Shown here one piece after another: positions 1-11,702 of a DNA stretch of 64,000 nt. Where the stretch lies: contig LR990045.1 in the NCBI GenBank assembly GCA_905147135.1, forward strand, positions 18,266,173-18,330,172. Reading direction: 5' to 3'. The position numbers and the translations under genes are program-made. How positions within the stretch are numbered: the stretch's first letter is position 1; every line of letters begins with the position of its first letter. Below the pieces are notes generated by a model, which saw only the letters and a list, made by a program, of their open reading frames with translations, did not search any database and had not been told where the DNA came from. This DNA is from Blastobasis lacticolella. Its lineage: Eukaryota > Arthropoda > Insecta > Lepidoptera > Blastobasidae.

Positions 1-1639
1 AACGTAGGCCACAGAAGAAAGAAGAATCCGTTGTCGTTTCGAGACCTGGTAAAGCTAAGTCGCATGTTTACTTTATACCTTGTTTGATTTCTTGTACGGA
101 TTTTATAAATTGTTTGACTATTTCGATTTGCGTGGATTACATTTTTATCATCTTACTTACGTGGATTTTATGTTTCAATTGTTTCATTTTATAAGTTCAA
201 TACACACCAATGGAAATCTGGACTAGAATATTTGTATAAATTGCAATAATTTTAAAATAAAATTAAACGTACCTAAAGTGATTTCAGTACGTTGTTTGTA
301 CCATTATAATGTTTGATTTGTACAGGATTGATAATATTTTAGTTTGAATATGTGTTGATAAAGTGAACTATTACCGAATGGTAATAGTGTGAACATCCTT
401 TGTGATGGCAATCAGTATTTTAGATATGAGTTGATAAAGTGGAAAATTTGGAAAATGCATAATGTTTTAAAATGTCAATATTCCAGGCACTGCATGGTAC
501 TATTTTCTTATTTCTAAATTTTGTAGTCAGTAGTGTAGCAACTTTTTAATTTATATATAAATATACCAACATGGCCTTGTGTTTGATCCGGTATATATTA
601 CTATTATAATAAATATTTAACACTTTGTGTTGTCACTTTATGATGGAACTCCATTATTGTGAATTAAATCACTTTTTGTACACTAGTATAAAATTTGTAT
701 AATAAAGTGGAACTAGTGTACAAAAAGTGATTTGATTCATATTTTAGTTAAGTTTATTTCTTCTACTTGGATACCGAATGCCTCAAATTAAAGATAATTT
801 ACCAAATCTGAGATAAAAAGCACCGGCGTCGTATCTAACGATTTGTAAATGAAAATAGCTGACCCATCTCTTCCTGTCTTAGACGTAACTACTTTAATCT
901 TTTTTAGCTTTACGTGTTTTGTAAACCCTGCTTAACAAATGTTTCACGTAAGCGAATAGCTTCAAATCCTTGATCTTTATTATTTAAATCGTTAAGTACA
1001 ATTTCGACCTGGGGATGCAGTCTCGACATACAAAGCGATCGCAAACATATCGATTTCGGTCGTTATATAAATATAGATAATATGTGTACATATTAATATG
1101 ATAAATGGTCGGCAGAGGACAATGACAAACGCAGAAAAGATGGGCATGCAACTTGGTTGTAAAATTTGCAAGTGGTTAGATTTTATCAATATTCCTGAGT
1201 CAGTAGATTCAAAGCTATTATTAGAGACCGGTAACTTAGCGAATTCAGCTGCCAAAATAACGATTCTACGTTAGATATAGCGAAAAAATTTGACAACCCG
1301 CAAAGTTAACAATAAATCGCTAGCAAGCACGTCACGGAGTACGACTTTGACGTTGCCAAAATGTCAATTGACAAGTAAACAAACAAAGAATTGCAAATAT
1401 ATAATTTTTAATTTTCTTAAATTAGTAACATTACATGAATTTTCATCTTGAAACGCTTAAAAAATACAATGGATAATGTTAAAAAACAATAGATAGGACA
1501 GTTTCTGGTTTTTTCTTACAAATTTTAACTGGGAGCTATTTATTTTGATAAAAACAGCCCCTGACACAAACACTTCCATATATGGACCGGTTCATTGTAC
1601 AAAGGCAATGACACCACTTCATTGGAGGTTTTAAAATCG

Positions 1640-1801
1640 AAAATATTTTGTACCTTTCCGAAAATATTTTCTCCTTTATATTGTCCCTTAGATGACTATT
1701 ATGATAAACCATCACACACTCTTACCAACCCAAATCCATCTCCGTCATCATATATTAATGTTGGAATTAGCACTCCTCTACCTATTGGCAGACGACGGTA
1801 G
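1640..1801 (+). pseudogene. Fragment related to exon 2 of the 38.8-kb gene
   Basis: The open frame ends in a segment containing CPLDDYYDKPSHT followed by NPNPSPSSYIN. It matches, at DNA and protein level, the end of the plus-strand gene at 38797-40099, which has ECPLDDYCDIPSHT. No first exon like that gene's is visible upstream, and the Pro-rich start of exon 2 is missing, so this is probably a truncated relic. It carries two more bases than the 40-kb copy just after the CDIPSHT-type motif, so the reading frames differ beyond that point. Confidence 0.5.
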
Positions 1802-2593
1802 CAAGACGGGCCTTTAAAAAGCTTTTGACTGTATGTAGATATATTAACTACCTGCTGTTCACCGCATTCTGACATCTGTCCCAATTTCCACACTTTCACA
1901 CACTTCTGTTTAACTGTTCGTAACAATTGCGCTTACTACAGATTATTATGTTGTCGTGTGCTTTGTTAGGAATATGAACTGATTCGAAGTCCATTCTACA
2001 ACTAAATTCAAAGCATTTGTTAATAGTGTAAGAAAAATATACTCGATTAATCTCTGTCCTATGAAATTTTCCCGTAATGATCTATTGCTAATAAGGCAAA
2101 TGCCACAAAATATAGAGGTATCAAAGAGGCTCAGATACCTGGTTAGGTAGGAGTCTAGTAGGAGTTTTTTGACACTTATAGTATCATGTGTGTCAAAAAA
2201 CTCCCTGGCACTCACGCTTGGATATGTATGTATAATAATTTAAAATACCTAAATGAAAATTAGGATACAAATTTATTTACAATCTTATTACAAAAATATT
2301 AGGACTTAACACAGTAACTATCAAAAATATTTTAGAAAAACAGAAAGTTTTCAAAAAGGTCTCTTAAATATTACTACTAGCACTAAATAATAAAACTACA
2401 CCGCTCGTTATAAAAAGCGCTAAGGAAATACTAGTAGGCAAATTTTTAGAAAGGAATAGAATTTAAAATTGTTTTAAAAGGATATGCTTTTATAGGAACT
2501 AGAGACTTTAATAATATAGGGTCTAGTATTTGGTGGCGGTAATGGTGATAAGAATTCCTCGTGGTCTTTACGGCCGCTGCTTGGTTTCGACGA

Positions 2594-2727
2594 TCATGGA
2601 GATGTTTTTTGCCATTGTGGCCTATATGCCCTGAAACCAGGGGCGCTGTACACAGGGTGTGACTGTGACGTCATCACTAAGCCATGGTCAGGATGTGGAG
2701 GGCCCGCCATATCAGCCATATTTTCAC
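2594..2727 (-). other. Candidate third exon of the 122-aa gene, derived from a coding exon
   Basis: A good acceptor (ctacag, ending at 2728 on the minus strand) precedes GTGAAAATATGG, which nearly matches the start of exon 2 in the 98-aa genes (GTGAAAATTTGG). In phase 0 it reads VKIW and then stops after 16 codons. In another frame it reads AGPPHPDHG and onward, which aligns with ADPPPYPDR of the 38.8-kb gene. A donor lies 6 nt after the stop of the 122-aa gene, so the simplest reading is a 3'-untranslated exon descended from a former coding exon. An independent decayed gene is the alternative. Confidence 0.45.
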
Positions 2728-2935
2728 CTGTAGATATTAATAAAAATATAAAAGTCAATGCAATAATCTCCAAAATATAATTTGACAACAGAATCAAAAA
2801 TATATTTATATTTTACTATTATATCTACATAGTGTTGTTTGTACTATATTCCAAAAAATAAATAAAGGTTATACACAAACATTTTAAAATCAATAAACAA
2901 AAAAAAGAATTGTAGTGAAATATTCTTACATATCA

Positions 2936-3695
2936 TCAGTGAAATTCCACGCTATAAGTTCTGGGTCCTAAAATTGGCACGCAGAACTTTGGTTCAGGAT
3001 CTGGTTTAGCCGAAGCAGGTGTATTTGATCCGTTGTTTTTGCGTACCAAGACTGGCACACAAAAGTACGGATCCGATGGTCTTGTGTCCACCGTAGCCTC
3101 ATACGGGTGGGGTTTAGCGGCTAAATGACAATTCCCACATGGCGGCGGATCAGCTGGAACCTTTTCGTAGCAGCTGAACCATTTCTCCACCTAGCGATAA
3201 TTACAGGAACGATAAATCGACAAGTCAAAATGAATCTAAATCGAGAAAGATAACAGCACTATTATTTCTAGTTATTTTATAAATATATATATCACATTAT
3301 GAAGATGCAAATATAAAGATTAAAATAGATATCATATGAAAAATTATGTACAAAATAAAAAAATGCAGTGTTAGGGTAACCGACAATGATGAATTTAATA
3401 ATAACTTTTACCATGTATATAGCCAAAGACAAATGTCCATGAATGCCATAAGATATAATTATGGCAACAAATTTTGTTCTGATGATATCTAATTAGTGAT
3501 AATTAATTTAACATTACTTTGAACCAAGAGAATTAATACAAATAAAAGAGGTCAGGTTATCAAATTAAATATAAAACTTACCCGCTCACAACTCGCCATA
3601 TATTTTTCATAACGCATAATTGCGTTCTCGCCACCAAATTCGTACAAGTACGACTGCAGACGCTCGTGCCTCAAATAATCAATTGTTGCAGACAT
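2936..3695 (-). CDS. Small two-exon gene, 122 aa, unknown function (copy 1)
   Basis: The coding exons are 3582-3695 (38 codons, starting MSATIDYLRHERLQS) and 2936-3190 (84 codons and stop), joined across a 391-bp phase-0 intron with donor GTAAGT and acceptor CTAG. Exon 1 has the family motif FGGENAIMRYEKY. Exon 2 starts VEKW, continues into ADPPPCGNC, and has two CVP(V/I)L repeats (YFCVPVL and KFCVPIL). There is no signal peptide or membrane segment, so a cytosolic or nuclear protein is likely. A TATA-like TTAAATAAG at 3795-3803 lies about 100 nt before the ATG. A further intron starts 6 nt after the stop. I do not recognise the family. Both copies are intact, which argues against free decay. 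Confidence 0.7.
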
Positions 3696-4730
3696 TCTAA
3701 GAAAAATATTTTACTTAACAAGGAACTTATAAATCACTAGATGCACTTGTCAGCTCACACGAATGACAAATGGTAAACCAGACCAGCAACGCTGCTTATT
3801 TAACGAGCGCGAGCGTACCTGGACGACTAATGCGAGTGATAAGGAAAGTACTAATTTTTCTGTGCGCTGTCCTTTTCACTCGCTGGACTTTGAATTTTCT
3901 ATATTCATTTACCACATAGTTTTGCTCTCTTTGTAGTTTTTTATTCGGAATTATTATAATATGACAATAATAATTTGGGTACCTGTGCGGTGACAGAAGA
4001 TATTGATAAAAATATGCTGCAGTCCTTTTCCAGATAGGTACATCTGCACTTATCCAGCATTGTAAATAATAAAGGTGTGCCTATAGTTTATAAAGGATCA
4101 GACGGACAGAAAGACATTGTGGTAGAAATAATTTAGTATTATTTTGATGTCTGGCATATCTTCCTGGCCTGGGAATACTTTTACATTTTGTACCGAGCCT
4201 TTATTGATAAAACTAATCATTGTTTCTACAGGTACTCACTGGTAACTTATTTTAGGTAACTACCTAAAATTAAGTGATTAGTAATCATCGCTCACGAGCG
4301 TCATTTAGGTACCTATAATTTATCACGCTCACACTAGTCTCACTCGATAAAAACGGCAGACTAATCAGCTCTTTTTTTACTTTGTATATTTATTATAGGG
4401 TCTAGTCAAAATGATATTTATTTCCGTCAAATGCCTCCTGTCCTATAAACTGTTTTCTCTAACTATCTCACTGGCTTTTTGTTTCTTAGATGTCTATTAT
4501 GGCTGATCATAGAGTTTGAAAATTTCGTATTTCGTATTATTATTGCAATAGGTAAAGGTTTATAATATTGATTTCAGTCGAGTGTTCAAGTGCACTCTTC
4601 CAAAACATCCGTTTTTCAAACAACCTAAACACTGACCAAAATAATAGAGAACAAAATTGTACGAGAGAAAGAGAAGGCGGTATTATGTGAGTGAGATAGC
4701 GCTATTACTATCACGGCGTAGTGAAGCGAC

Positions 4731-4738
4731 TATAAATA
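4731..4738 (+). promoter_or_regulatory. TATA box of the 64-aa gene (copy 1)
   Basis: TATAAATA lies 66 nt before the ATG at 4805, which puts the expected transcription start near 4761, in the stretch reading attcattcg. The same box is at 20902-20909 in copy 2. Confidence 0.6.
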
Positions 4739-4804
4739 CTGGCGCCACGGGTGGAACGCTATTCATTCGTTTACAGTCTTTCCTCCGTACAACTTGTAGA
4801 CGAT

Positions 4805-4999
4805 ATGGCTCCTCCGAAGTCGGGAATTAAAAAGCTGAGCAAGGACGAGCTGTCGCTCGAGATAGACAAGTTGCTGCAGAGAATAAAGAAGAAAAGTAAA
4901 GAGGAGCACGAAGGTTCGAAGAGAGGAGTCGAAGATATCATCCGGCTCCTAGGCGATATGGCTGTAAAGTCGCCTGCCGCGAGGCATATGGACCATTAA
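4805..4999 (+). CDS. Small charged helical protein, 64 aa (copy 1)
   Basis: The frame starts MAPPKSGIKKLSKDE and has a Lys/Glu-rich middle with heptad-like hydrophobic spacing (LSLEIDKLLQRIKKK), followed by DIIRLLGDM. This suggests an amphipathic or coiled-coil helix. The first ATG after the TATA box is used. The open frame extends upstream only through a non-ATG codon. The stop is followed 17 nt later by a donor (ATG|GTAAGG, intron from 5017) and an acceptor at 5201-5202 (ttatttacag), so a 3'-UTR intron is likely. Copy 2 differs by one residue (Ala to Thr in GDMAV). The sequence does not resemble the other small genes here, and its function is unknown. Confidence 0.65.
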   Translation: MAPPKSGIKKLSKDELSLEIDKLLQRIKKKSKEEHEGSKRGVEDIIRLLGDMAVKSPAARHMDH

Positions 5000-5536
5000 A
5001 TCTGATTGACTTAATGGTAAGGCGGCATAAGAAGGCCCTTTTCAGGGCCACATACAATTCAGAAAGTTTCTTTGAATTGCGATTCAACCAAATACGATAT
5101 ATGAAACCAACGTCGTTTTCTTTATCTAAATTATAATTATTAGTTTTATTATAATTTAATCGACATTGATTTTTTGCATTATTGTAAATTTTTTATTTAC
5201 AGGCACATTTCCGTTGACATTATTTCATTATATCATCTTTATTAACATTTTATAATTTAACAATCAAGCAATTTATTCATTTATTTATTTATTTAACATT
5301 TATTGTGCACAATAAATAGTATACAAAATAGACATACAGAAAAAATCACAACAGGTACAGCTTATTTCTAAAGAAATATCTTCCAGCCGACCAACGGAAG
5401 AAAGAGGTCAAAATCGAGAGGCAGATGGCGTGCACCTTAAATTTACTTACCAACTATAATACAACTAAATATAAATACATACACCATACATAATAGTACA
5501 TAATACATACATATATAAATAATATAAATATATATA

Positions 5537-6064
5537 TGTCGGAGATGATCATGAGTCTCTTAGTCCATCTCTTTAGCCTGGATGTCGATTGGTGCGCCAC
5601 CTGACGGGTGGCTTGCAACTACTATGACAACGTCACAAGCAGCATGGCGGCGACGGCAGCCGCAAGGATATTGGGAAAAAGAACTAGAAACCATTCAATA
5701 GCGAAGAAGCGTAAATCCTGATGCGTTAAAGAGATGCGTGAAAGCTCCAGAAAATAGAAACGTGAGTGCAGGATGTACTGTTAACAATGTGTAGGGAGTC
5801 AAGCTGTGCGTATGTGGCAACTAGTAAGAGCCCCGGCGCATCTCCCGCGGATCGGCCTGATGAGATTGGCCATGGGTGGTGGAGGGTTTTGCAAATAACC
5901 CGTGGGTTTCGGCTACAATTGTAAACTCGTAAATTTGGCTTTAATTTGACAATACATTCTTAAAACACTATAGATACCCCTTTATTGCTACGAAATCCCG
6001 ATAAATACGTTCTGATGGCCATTACTTGCTCATGGGCGAGTCTTCTCTAGTCCTTTCTCCGACA
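5537..6064. repeat. Left 528-bp LTR
   Basis: It matches 9441-9968 over its full length with one difference seen, and begins and ends with a short inverted repeat (TGTCGGAGA / TCTCCGACA). Confidence 0.85.
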
Positions 6065-7564
6065 TCAGAAGTGGGATAAAGATCTTCATGTCCACAATGT
6101 TAATGCTCGATCTTATTTTTTTCATGCCAAATAAACTGCGTGTACGAAATGCTGAGCGGCGGAAGATACGACGAAATGGCAAAAGTCTGGTGCAAACACA
6201 AGAAAGAGTGCTGGTTCGTGGTTGGTCCATAATTACGTACAACTTAAGTACAACCTATAAAGCATACACGCTGAAATTTTCAATTCGGTGAGTCGAACCA
6301 TGTTTACTTGTGAGAGAATCGATGTAGGTAAATTCAATTTGTTTTCACAAATAATGTGTAACGAACTAAGATGGAAAGTTACTAAGTACTGAGTTTCTAT
6401 GCACCAACTTGGTGACGGAGTCTTGCAATCTGAAAAAATAATTGAACAATAGTTCTACGGTTAAGGATTACGAAGGGTTTTAGAAGGGTTATGTGTGGTA
6501 AAATAGTCAACATCATTATAAAGATCAGGCCCGGCTTATGCCAGGGTACACTGAAATATGGTTTTTGAGAAACATAATTCACAAATGCGGTGTGGTAAAA
6601 AAAGGTTAAATGGCGGCTGCTACGACAAACCTAAAAAAAATCAATAATTGTTACATTGATTGTTGATTGACAAACAAAAATGGCCGATTTCGTACGAACA
6701 GCTGATGACACCCCATTCTTGACTTTTATGAAAAGTATAGGCAAAAGCAAAAGAGATTGGTACCTTATTTTATGGGCAAAGCTTGACTTTAGTTATGTGA
6801 TCTACTTTGGTTCCATCTGGTTAAATACTTTGTCGATGATTAACGTCTGCCGAGCAAGGTATGGTTAGTTTGATTGAATACTAGGTTTTATGTGATAATT
6901 TTATTTTCTTAAAGCTTGTTTCATGGTGATTAATTGTTATTAGGCGCAGAAATTAATTGTTATTTTATCTACCCCTTGGAGTTAGGTACCTTGGCTTACC
7001 GTGCCAGTGAATGCTATAGGCGCGGAACCACCAGATGGTGACTGTTTCAAGCTATGTACAAAAGCGTTTTATGTAAAAAAAGATAAGTACCTAATGATGA
7101 TCTGGTTATTTTGTGATTGCTCGATGGTTGGTACTATTGTTGTTTCCTTTGGAATACGTGTCTCGTGGTACTACATATAGGACATGTTTTTGTTTTTATT
7201 TATAATGTAGAACTTTGAGTACCTGAGTACCAACCGTGAGGTTCCAATTCAGACTTATCATAAATACTATCAACTTACTGCAGTTACTAAAATGAAATGG
7301 ATAGCAAACTATGATACTCCTTCATTATATTCGTGTCGAATCGAACAGAGCATACAGTCTTGTATGACCCCATTCGTAGGCGTAGGTGTATATCTGATAT
7401 TTCTTTTGTCTTTGAGTGGCGTGCGTTTAATTATGGGGTGTGCGATAGGTGTAGCTTTTCATACAATTTCTAACAGATAATATTTTGATTACCGATAACA
7501 AGTTATTATTTGGGTTTTGTTGAAAGTTATTGAATATACCGTAGTGAAAAAAAAAGTAACTGTT

Positions 7565-8235
7565 TAACGATAATTGCAAATTGTATTCAGTTGTGTAATT
7601 TTTATATAGCTTGACCGCAACAGAGGTGACCTGTCAATTTTATTGTGGCGCTAGTTCTGCGTTTTATGCAGCAATACCGTAAGGATGTAGTATTCTGTGA
7701 CAGAAATGGAATGTCGCCAACAATGGAACATGGATAAGAAGGAACGTGACGGAAAAAGAAACTAACATGTCTCGGTTGTGAAATGAAAATAATGACGTTT
7801 CGGAGAAAGACCTAGCGCCCTCCTTCAGGGATTATGATTCTTTTCAAATGTGACACCAAACATAGACGGTGTAAACCGACTAATTGTAAATGATGTAAAA
7901 TAACGAAGGCGGCTTATTAAAGTTATAGACTACTCGATAGCGTCGAGTTATAGTTCTTCTTCCTCTGTATAGTAAATAAATTATTAAGCTCGTTTTTCCG
8001 CAATCTGTTAAAGTAACCTGAAGTCGTGGGGTACCATGATAATATTGTTATTTAAATAAAATGTATGGGTAACATAAATAATGGGTGATAGGTACTGTTA
8101 CAGCCAATGTCATTACTTTCGTGGGTACACGTACGATGTTAAGTAACTGCGTCAAATACGTAGCGCCTGCATGCTACTACCTGCTGGCTACCTTCTATCG
8201 AATTCTAAACGTACGATAAGCAGTAAAAGAAGGAT
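7565..8235. repeat. Dispersed repeat X, copy inside the LTR element
   Basis: The first 460 bp match 11244-11702 and the last 200 bp match 15025-15240, in the same order. The other copy is therefore interrupted by a 3.3-kb insertion. A short third copy lies at 21525-21600. The class of repeat is unclear. No protein is encoded. Confidence 0.75.
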
Positions 8236-8312
8236 CTAGGGTCAGACCGTTGTAACATATTAGGTATTCAGTGCGTACTTAGTGAGTAATAAAGTAGGTT
8301 GTTTCAACCTGA

Positions 8313-8407
8313 GTGGCATCTGCTGGCCTGTGTGGCATCTACTAGCCTGTGTGGCATCTACTGGCCTGTGTGGCATCTACTGGCCTGTGTGGCGTCTGCT
8401 AGTCTGG
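8313..8407. repeat. 19-bp tandem repeat, five units
   Basis: The units are close variants of gtggcatctactggcctgt, placed head to tail without spacers. It is a minisatellite inside the LTR element. Confidence 0.9.
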
Positions 8408-9440
8408 GTGGATTATTCTGTGGGGGATCGAAAATAAAACAGAAAACAATACCTTTTTGTGTCTGATGTTCTGGAGTCTTTAGTATTAAAATGATGACTT
8501 ACATGTTTTAGTATTGGGTAGTAGATGTAATTATTTGTGTAATAATGCAGAAGATTCCCATATGATATGCGATGATTTGATACTGAAATGATGCAGACAG
8601 TTGAATTGTTTTGTTAGAGGATGCTAGAATTAACTTTTCTATAGTCATGCAAATTCGATAGGAAGCCATATGGTTGACTAACATGTAGTCGCGGGGATGA
8701 TTGTTGGATAATCAGCAAGGATGGTCAATATAGTCGCAGGGATGAGTGGTGGATAATTACAGGGCTGGTTATTGTCATGAATTCAAAAGGTAGTGTAATA
8801 ACACATTAGTGGAGATGGTACAATGGTAGAGAAAACAAATTTGAGATATTTTCATACAAATTTACGAGCCTCCAATATGTAAATACAGGGTAAAGTGAAG
8901 ATTTTGTGTGTATAAAATAAGATTTACAGCTGTCAGTAGTTTCAATATTGGCTATAATTCTAATCAGACGTTTTTGCATAGTGAAAAGGGTAGGTGAATT
9001 TACGCTGTTTCCTCACAAATTATTACAAGTTTTAGTTGTATTACCAAACAGTTAGTCAAATGTCAGTTAGTGCAAAGTTACATACAGCCGACGGACTGTG
9101 TTCTCACATGTAGAGACCCGATATACCGTGTTACTTCTGATTTTATGCAACTGGGATTTGGTCGAAGAATAGACTACGAGCTGACAGATATTTAGTGAAG
9201 TGTTGTTACTATTACGACCTTGGCAGTTTCGTATTGAAACGTTAGAGTGTAGAGCACCTACCGGTTACAAAAGTAAGACGAGTGACAATGAAAGGTGGTT
9301 TTGAGTTTTGTTTGAGTGAGTAGTAGTTTTGGGTGTCTGATCACCGTGGGGTCAGGAGTGACCGAGCGAATATGGTATTGTGCTGTGTTGTTTTCGTGTT
9401 ACAGATAACACACGAGGACGTGTGTATAGCAGGATAGCCG

Positions 9441-9968
9441 TGTCGGAGATGATCATGAGTCTCTTAGTCCATCTCTTTAGCCTGGATGTCGATTGGTGCG
9501 CCACCTGACGGGTGGCTTGCAACTACTATGACAACGTCACAAGCAGCATGGCGGCGACGGCAGCCGCAAGGATATTGGGAAAAAGAACTAGAAACCATTC
9601 AATAGCGAAGAAGCGTAAATCCTGATGCGTTAAAGAGATGCGTGAAAGCTCCAGAAAATAGAAACGTGAGTGCAGGATGTACTGTTAACAATGTGTAGGG
9701 AGTCAAGCTGTGCGTATGTGGCAACTAGTAAGAGCCCCGGCGCATCTCCCGCGGATCGGCCTGATGAGATTGGCCATGGGTGGTGGAGGGTTTTGCAAAT
9801 AACCCGTGGGTTTCGGCTACAATTGTAAACTCGTAAATGTGGCTTTAATTTGACAATACATTCTTAAAACACTATAGATACCCCTTTATTGCTACGAAAT
9901 CCCGATAAATACGTTCTGATGGCCATTACTTGCTCATGGGCGAGTCTTCTCTAGTCCTTTCTCCGACA
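9441..9968. repeat. Right 528-bp LTR
   Basis: This is the partner of 5537-6064. About 30 bases of its interior (tgcgttaaagagatgcgtga and onward) recur near 15504-15537, so an older related piece may exist there. Confidence 0.85.
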
Positions 9969-11243
9969 TATACATATACATATTATGGATAACAAATGGA
10001 AAGATAGTGCTCTTTTACTCGTTTTTTAAACGTATCAGGCGAAGGACTGGTACGTACAGTATGCGGCAGCGAATTCCACAATCTAGCCGCATGAACAGAA
10101 AAGGAGTTGGAATAACATTCGGAGTGATGAGGAGGAATGGAGAGCAGTGCCTTGACGCTAGAGCGACAGGGCATGTCTTGGGAACGGGAAAAATTAAAAC
10201 GATCACGAAGGTAGGAAGGAGCTCGAGGATTATAGAGAACATTATAAAGGACACAAAGGATGTGAATATTCCTGCGATGGCGGATTGGAAGCCACTTGAG
10301 TTGGGCCCGATATTAGGAGATGTGGTCGTACTTGCGTAAGCCAAATATAAATCGGATACCAAGATTTTGGAGCCGCTCAAGCTTATTCAATAATTCTTCC
10401 GTAGCGTCGAGATAACAGGAGTCGGCGTAGTCTAATAAGGGAAGAATTAGTGTTTGGACGAGAGAGATCTTAGCATTCAAGGGCAGAAAATATTGGAGAC
10501 GCTCAAGTTGGTGCAGTGTGTGGTGAACCTTCCTGCTGACATTGTTCACTTGGGACGCCCATGACAAGTTTGTGTCCAGAACTACCCCCAAATTTTTGGC
10601 AGTTGTTGTATATGGGATAATTGAGCCATCATATATAACCGAGGGCAATGTTGACATCCTTAATCGCTTACACATATGGGTACTGCCACCCAACATCACC
10701 TTCGATTTATTTGGGTTAACAAGCAGACCGTAGTCTCTTGCCCAATTGCAAACACTGGCAAGAACAGAGTTGAAGTAGTTGACAGCACCATCAATATCAT
10801 CGAGATCGAAATGGTGATACAGCTGCAGATCGTCTGCATATAGATGGAAATTACAAGGGATTATTGAGGTGACAGTGACAGTATAAAAATGGAGAAGAGG
10901 AGAGGAGAAAGAACGCCACCCTGAGGCACGCCAGCAACGAGGTCACACCAGTTTGAGTTGGACTCATTCAAGCAGACACGCTGCGTACGGCCCCTAAGAT
11001 AGGAGTCGAACCAAGATAATGCTGAAGAGGATACATTAAGTGAACGAAGGACAGCAAGGAGAATGTCAAAATCCACGGTGTTAAAGGCACTACTAAAGTC
11101 CAGTAAGGCAAGCACAGTTAACGACTTATTTTCAAAAGCCCAACGAATTTCATGTTATTTTACTACATTTTGTTACATTTTTAATAATACAACAATTTTT
11201 ACTAAGAAAGATTTTGTGTTATTATCTTATCTTTTGTTGGTGT

Positions 11244-11702
11244 AACGATAATCGCAAATTGTGTTCAATTGTGTCATTTTCATTTAGCTTGACCGCGACA
11301 GAGGTGACCTGTCAATTTTATTTATCTAGCCACACCGGAGGGATGTAGTATTCTGTGGCAGAAATGGAATGTTGCCAGAACGTGACGGAAAAATAAACTA
11401 ACCTGCCTCGATTGTGAAATTAAAATAATAACGTTTCGGAAAAAGACGTAGCGCCCTCCTTCGAGGGCGTGTCAACATTTGAAATAGTAGACGTTAACAC
11501 TAAACTTAGACAGTATAAACCGACTTATTGTAAATGGTGTACAATAACAAAGGCGGCTTATTAATGTTAAAGACTACTCGATAGCGTCGAGTTATATTTC
11601 CGCTATATAGTTATTCTTCCTCTATATAGTTTATTATTGCCAAAAAATTTATTGTTTAGCTCATTTTTCCGCAATCTGTTAAAGTAACCTGAAGTCGTGG
11701 TA
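11244..11702. repeat. Dispersed repeat X, copy 2 left part
   Basis: It matches 7565-8032 base for base over long runs (for example gaccgcgacagaggtgacct and the ending gaagtcgtgg). Its first part is also shared with 21525-21600 in the second tandem unit, so X was present before the duplication. Confidence 0.75.

Larger units (their letters stand above)
1..5285. repeat. Tandem segmental duplication, copy 1 (left part)
   Basis: This stretch is repeated in the same orientation 16168 bases to the right, shifting to 16171 after a 3-base insertion near 20574. Only scattered substitutions separate the copies. Base 1 already lies inside the unit, so the array may extend left of the window. Homology stops near 5285 at a LINE tail and resumes at 11149-11312, so the LINE entered copy 1 after the duplication. 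The block holds a 122-aa gene, a 64-aa gene and a gene fragment. The remainder (1-1600, 1810-2590, 3700-4700) shows nothing else that I recognise. Confidence 0.95.
5537..9968. mobile_element. Young non-coding LTR retrotransposon (LARD-like)
   Basis: Two direct repeats of exactly 528 bp (5537-6064 and 9441-9968) begin TGTCGGAGA and end TCTCCGACA, so they have canonical TG...CA ends. They are flanked by TATA on both sides (5533-5536 and 9969-9972), a plausible 4-bp target duplication. I found one difference between the repeats (aaatttggc versus aaatgtggc), so insertion was recent. The 3376-bp interior shows no gag, protease, RT or integrase, and I see no clear polypurine tract. The stretch right after the 5' LTR (tcagaagtgggat) is a candidate primer-binding site with no tRNA assigned. 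Mobilisation would need proteins from elsewhere. Strand is not determined. Confidence 0.7.
5290..11147 (-). mobile_element. 5'-truncated CR1-like LINE, split by an LTR element
   Basis: The reverse-transcriptase end lies at 9969-11147 and the 3' UTR with a TAAA-type tail at 5290-5536; the LTR element 5537-9968 sits between them. The minus-strand frames read VLALLDFSSAFNTVDFDILL, then GVPQGGVLSPLLFSIF, then NLGVVLDTNLSWASQV and HAARLWNSLPHTVR, with frameshifts near 10870 and 10320. These are typical CR1-like motifs and closely resemble the complete element at 44956-49992. The element is truncated just upstream of the RT palm motif. Short aattt flanks on both sides, and an uninterrupted counterpart near 21425-21440 in copy 2, mark the insertion site. 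It is dead. Confidence 0.85.

Noticed and set aside
992..1255. 87-codon frame conserved in both tandem copies (also 17160-17423).
   Set aside because: Conservation is explained by the recent duplication. There is no ATG-linked promoter, and the differences between copies change amino acids freely.
1699..1926. Minus-strand frame containing VKVWKLGQ, resembling the VKIW exon start.
   Set aside because: The plus strand here is the strand with homology to the 38.8-kb gene, and no consistent acceptor and frame could be built on the minus strand.
8313..8407. Regular 19-bp repeats resembling a CRISPR array.
   Set aside because: There are no unique spacers; the units are contiguous. This is a minisatellite in a eukaryotic genome.
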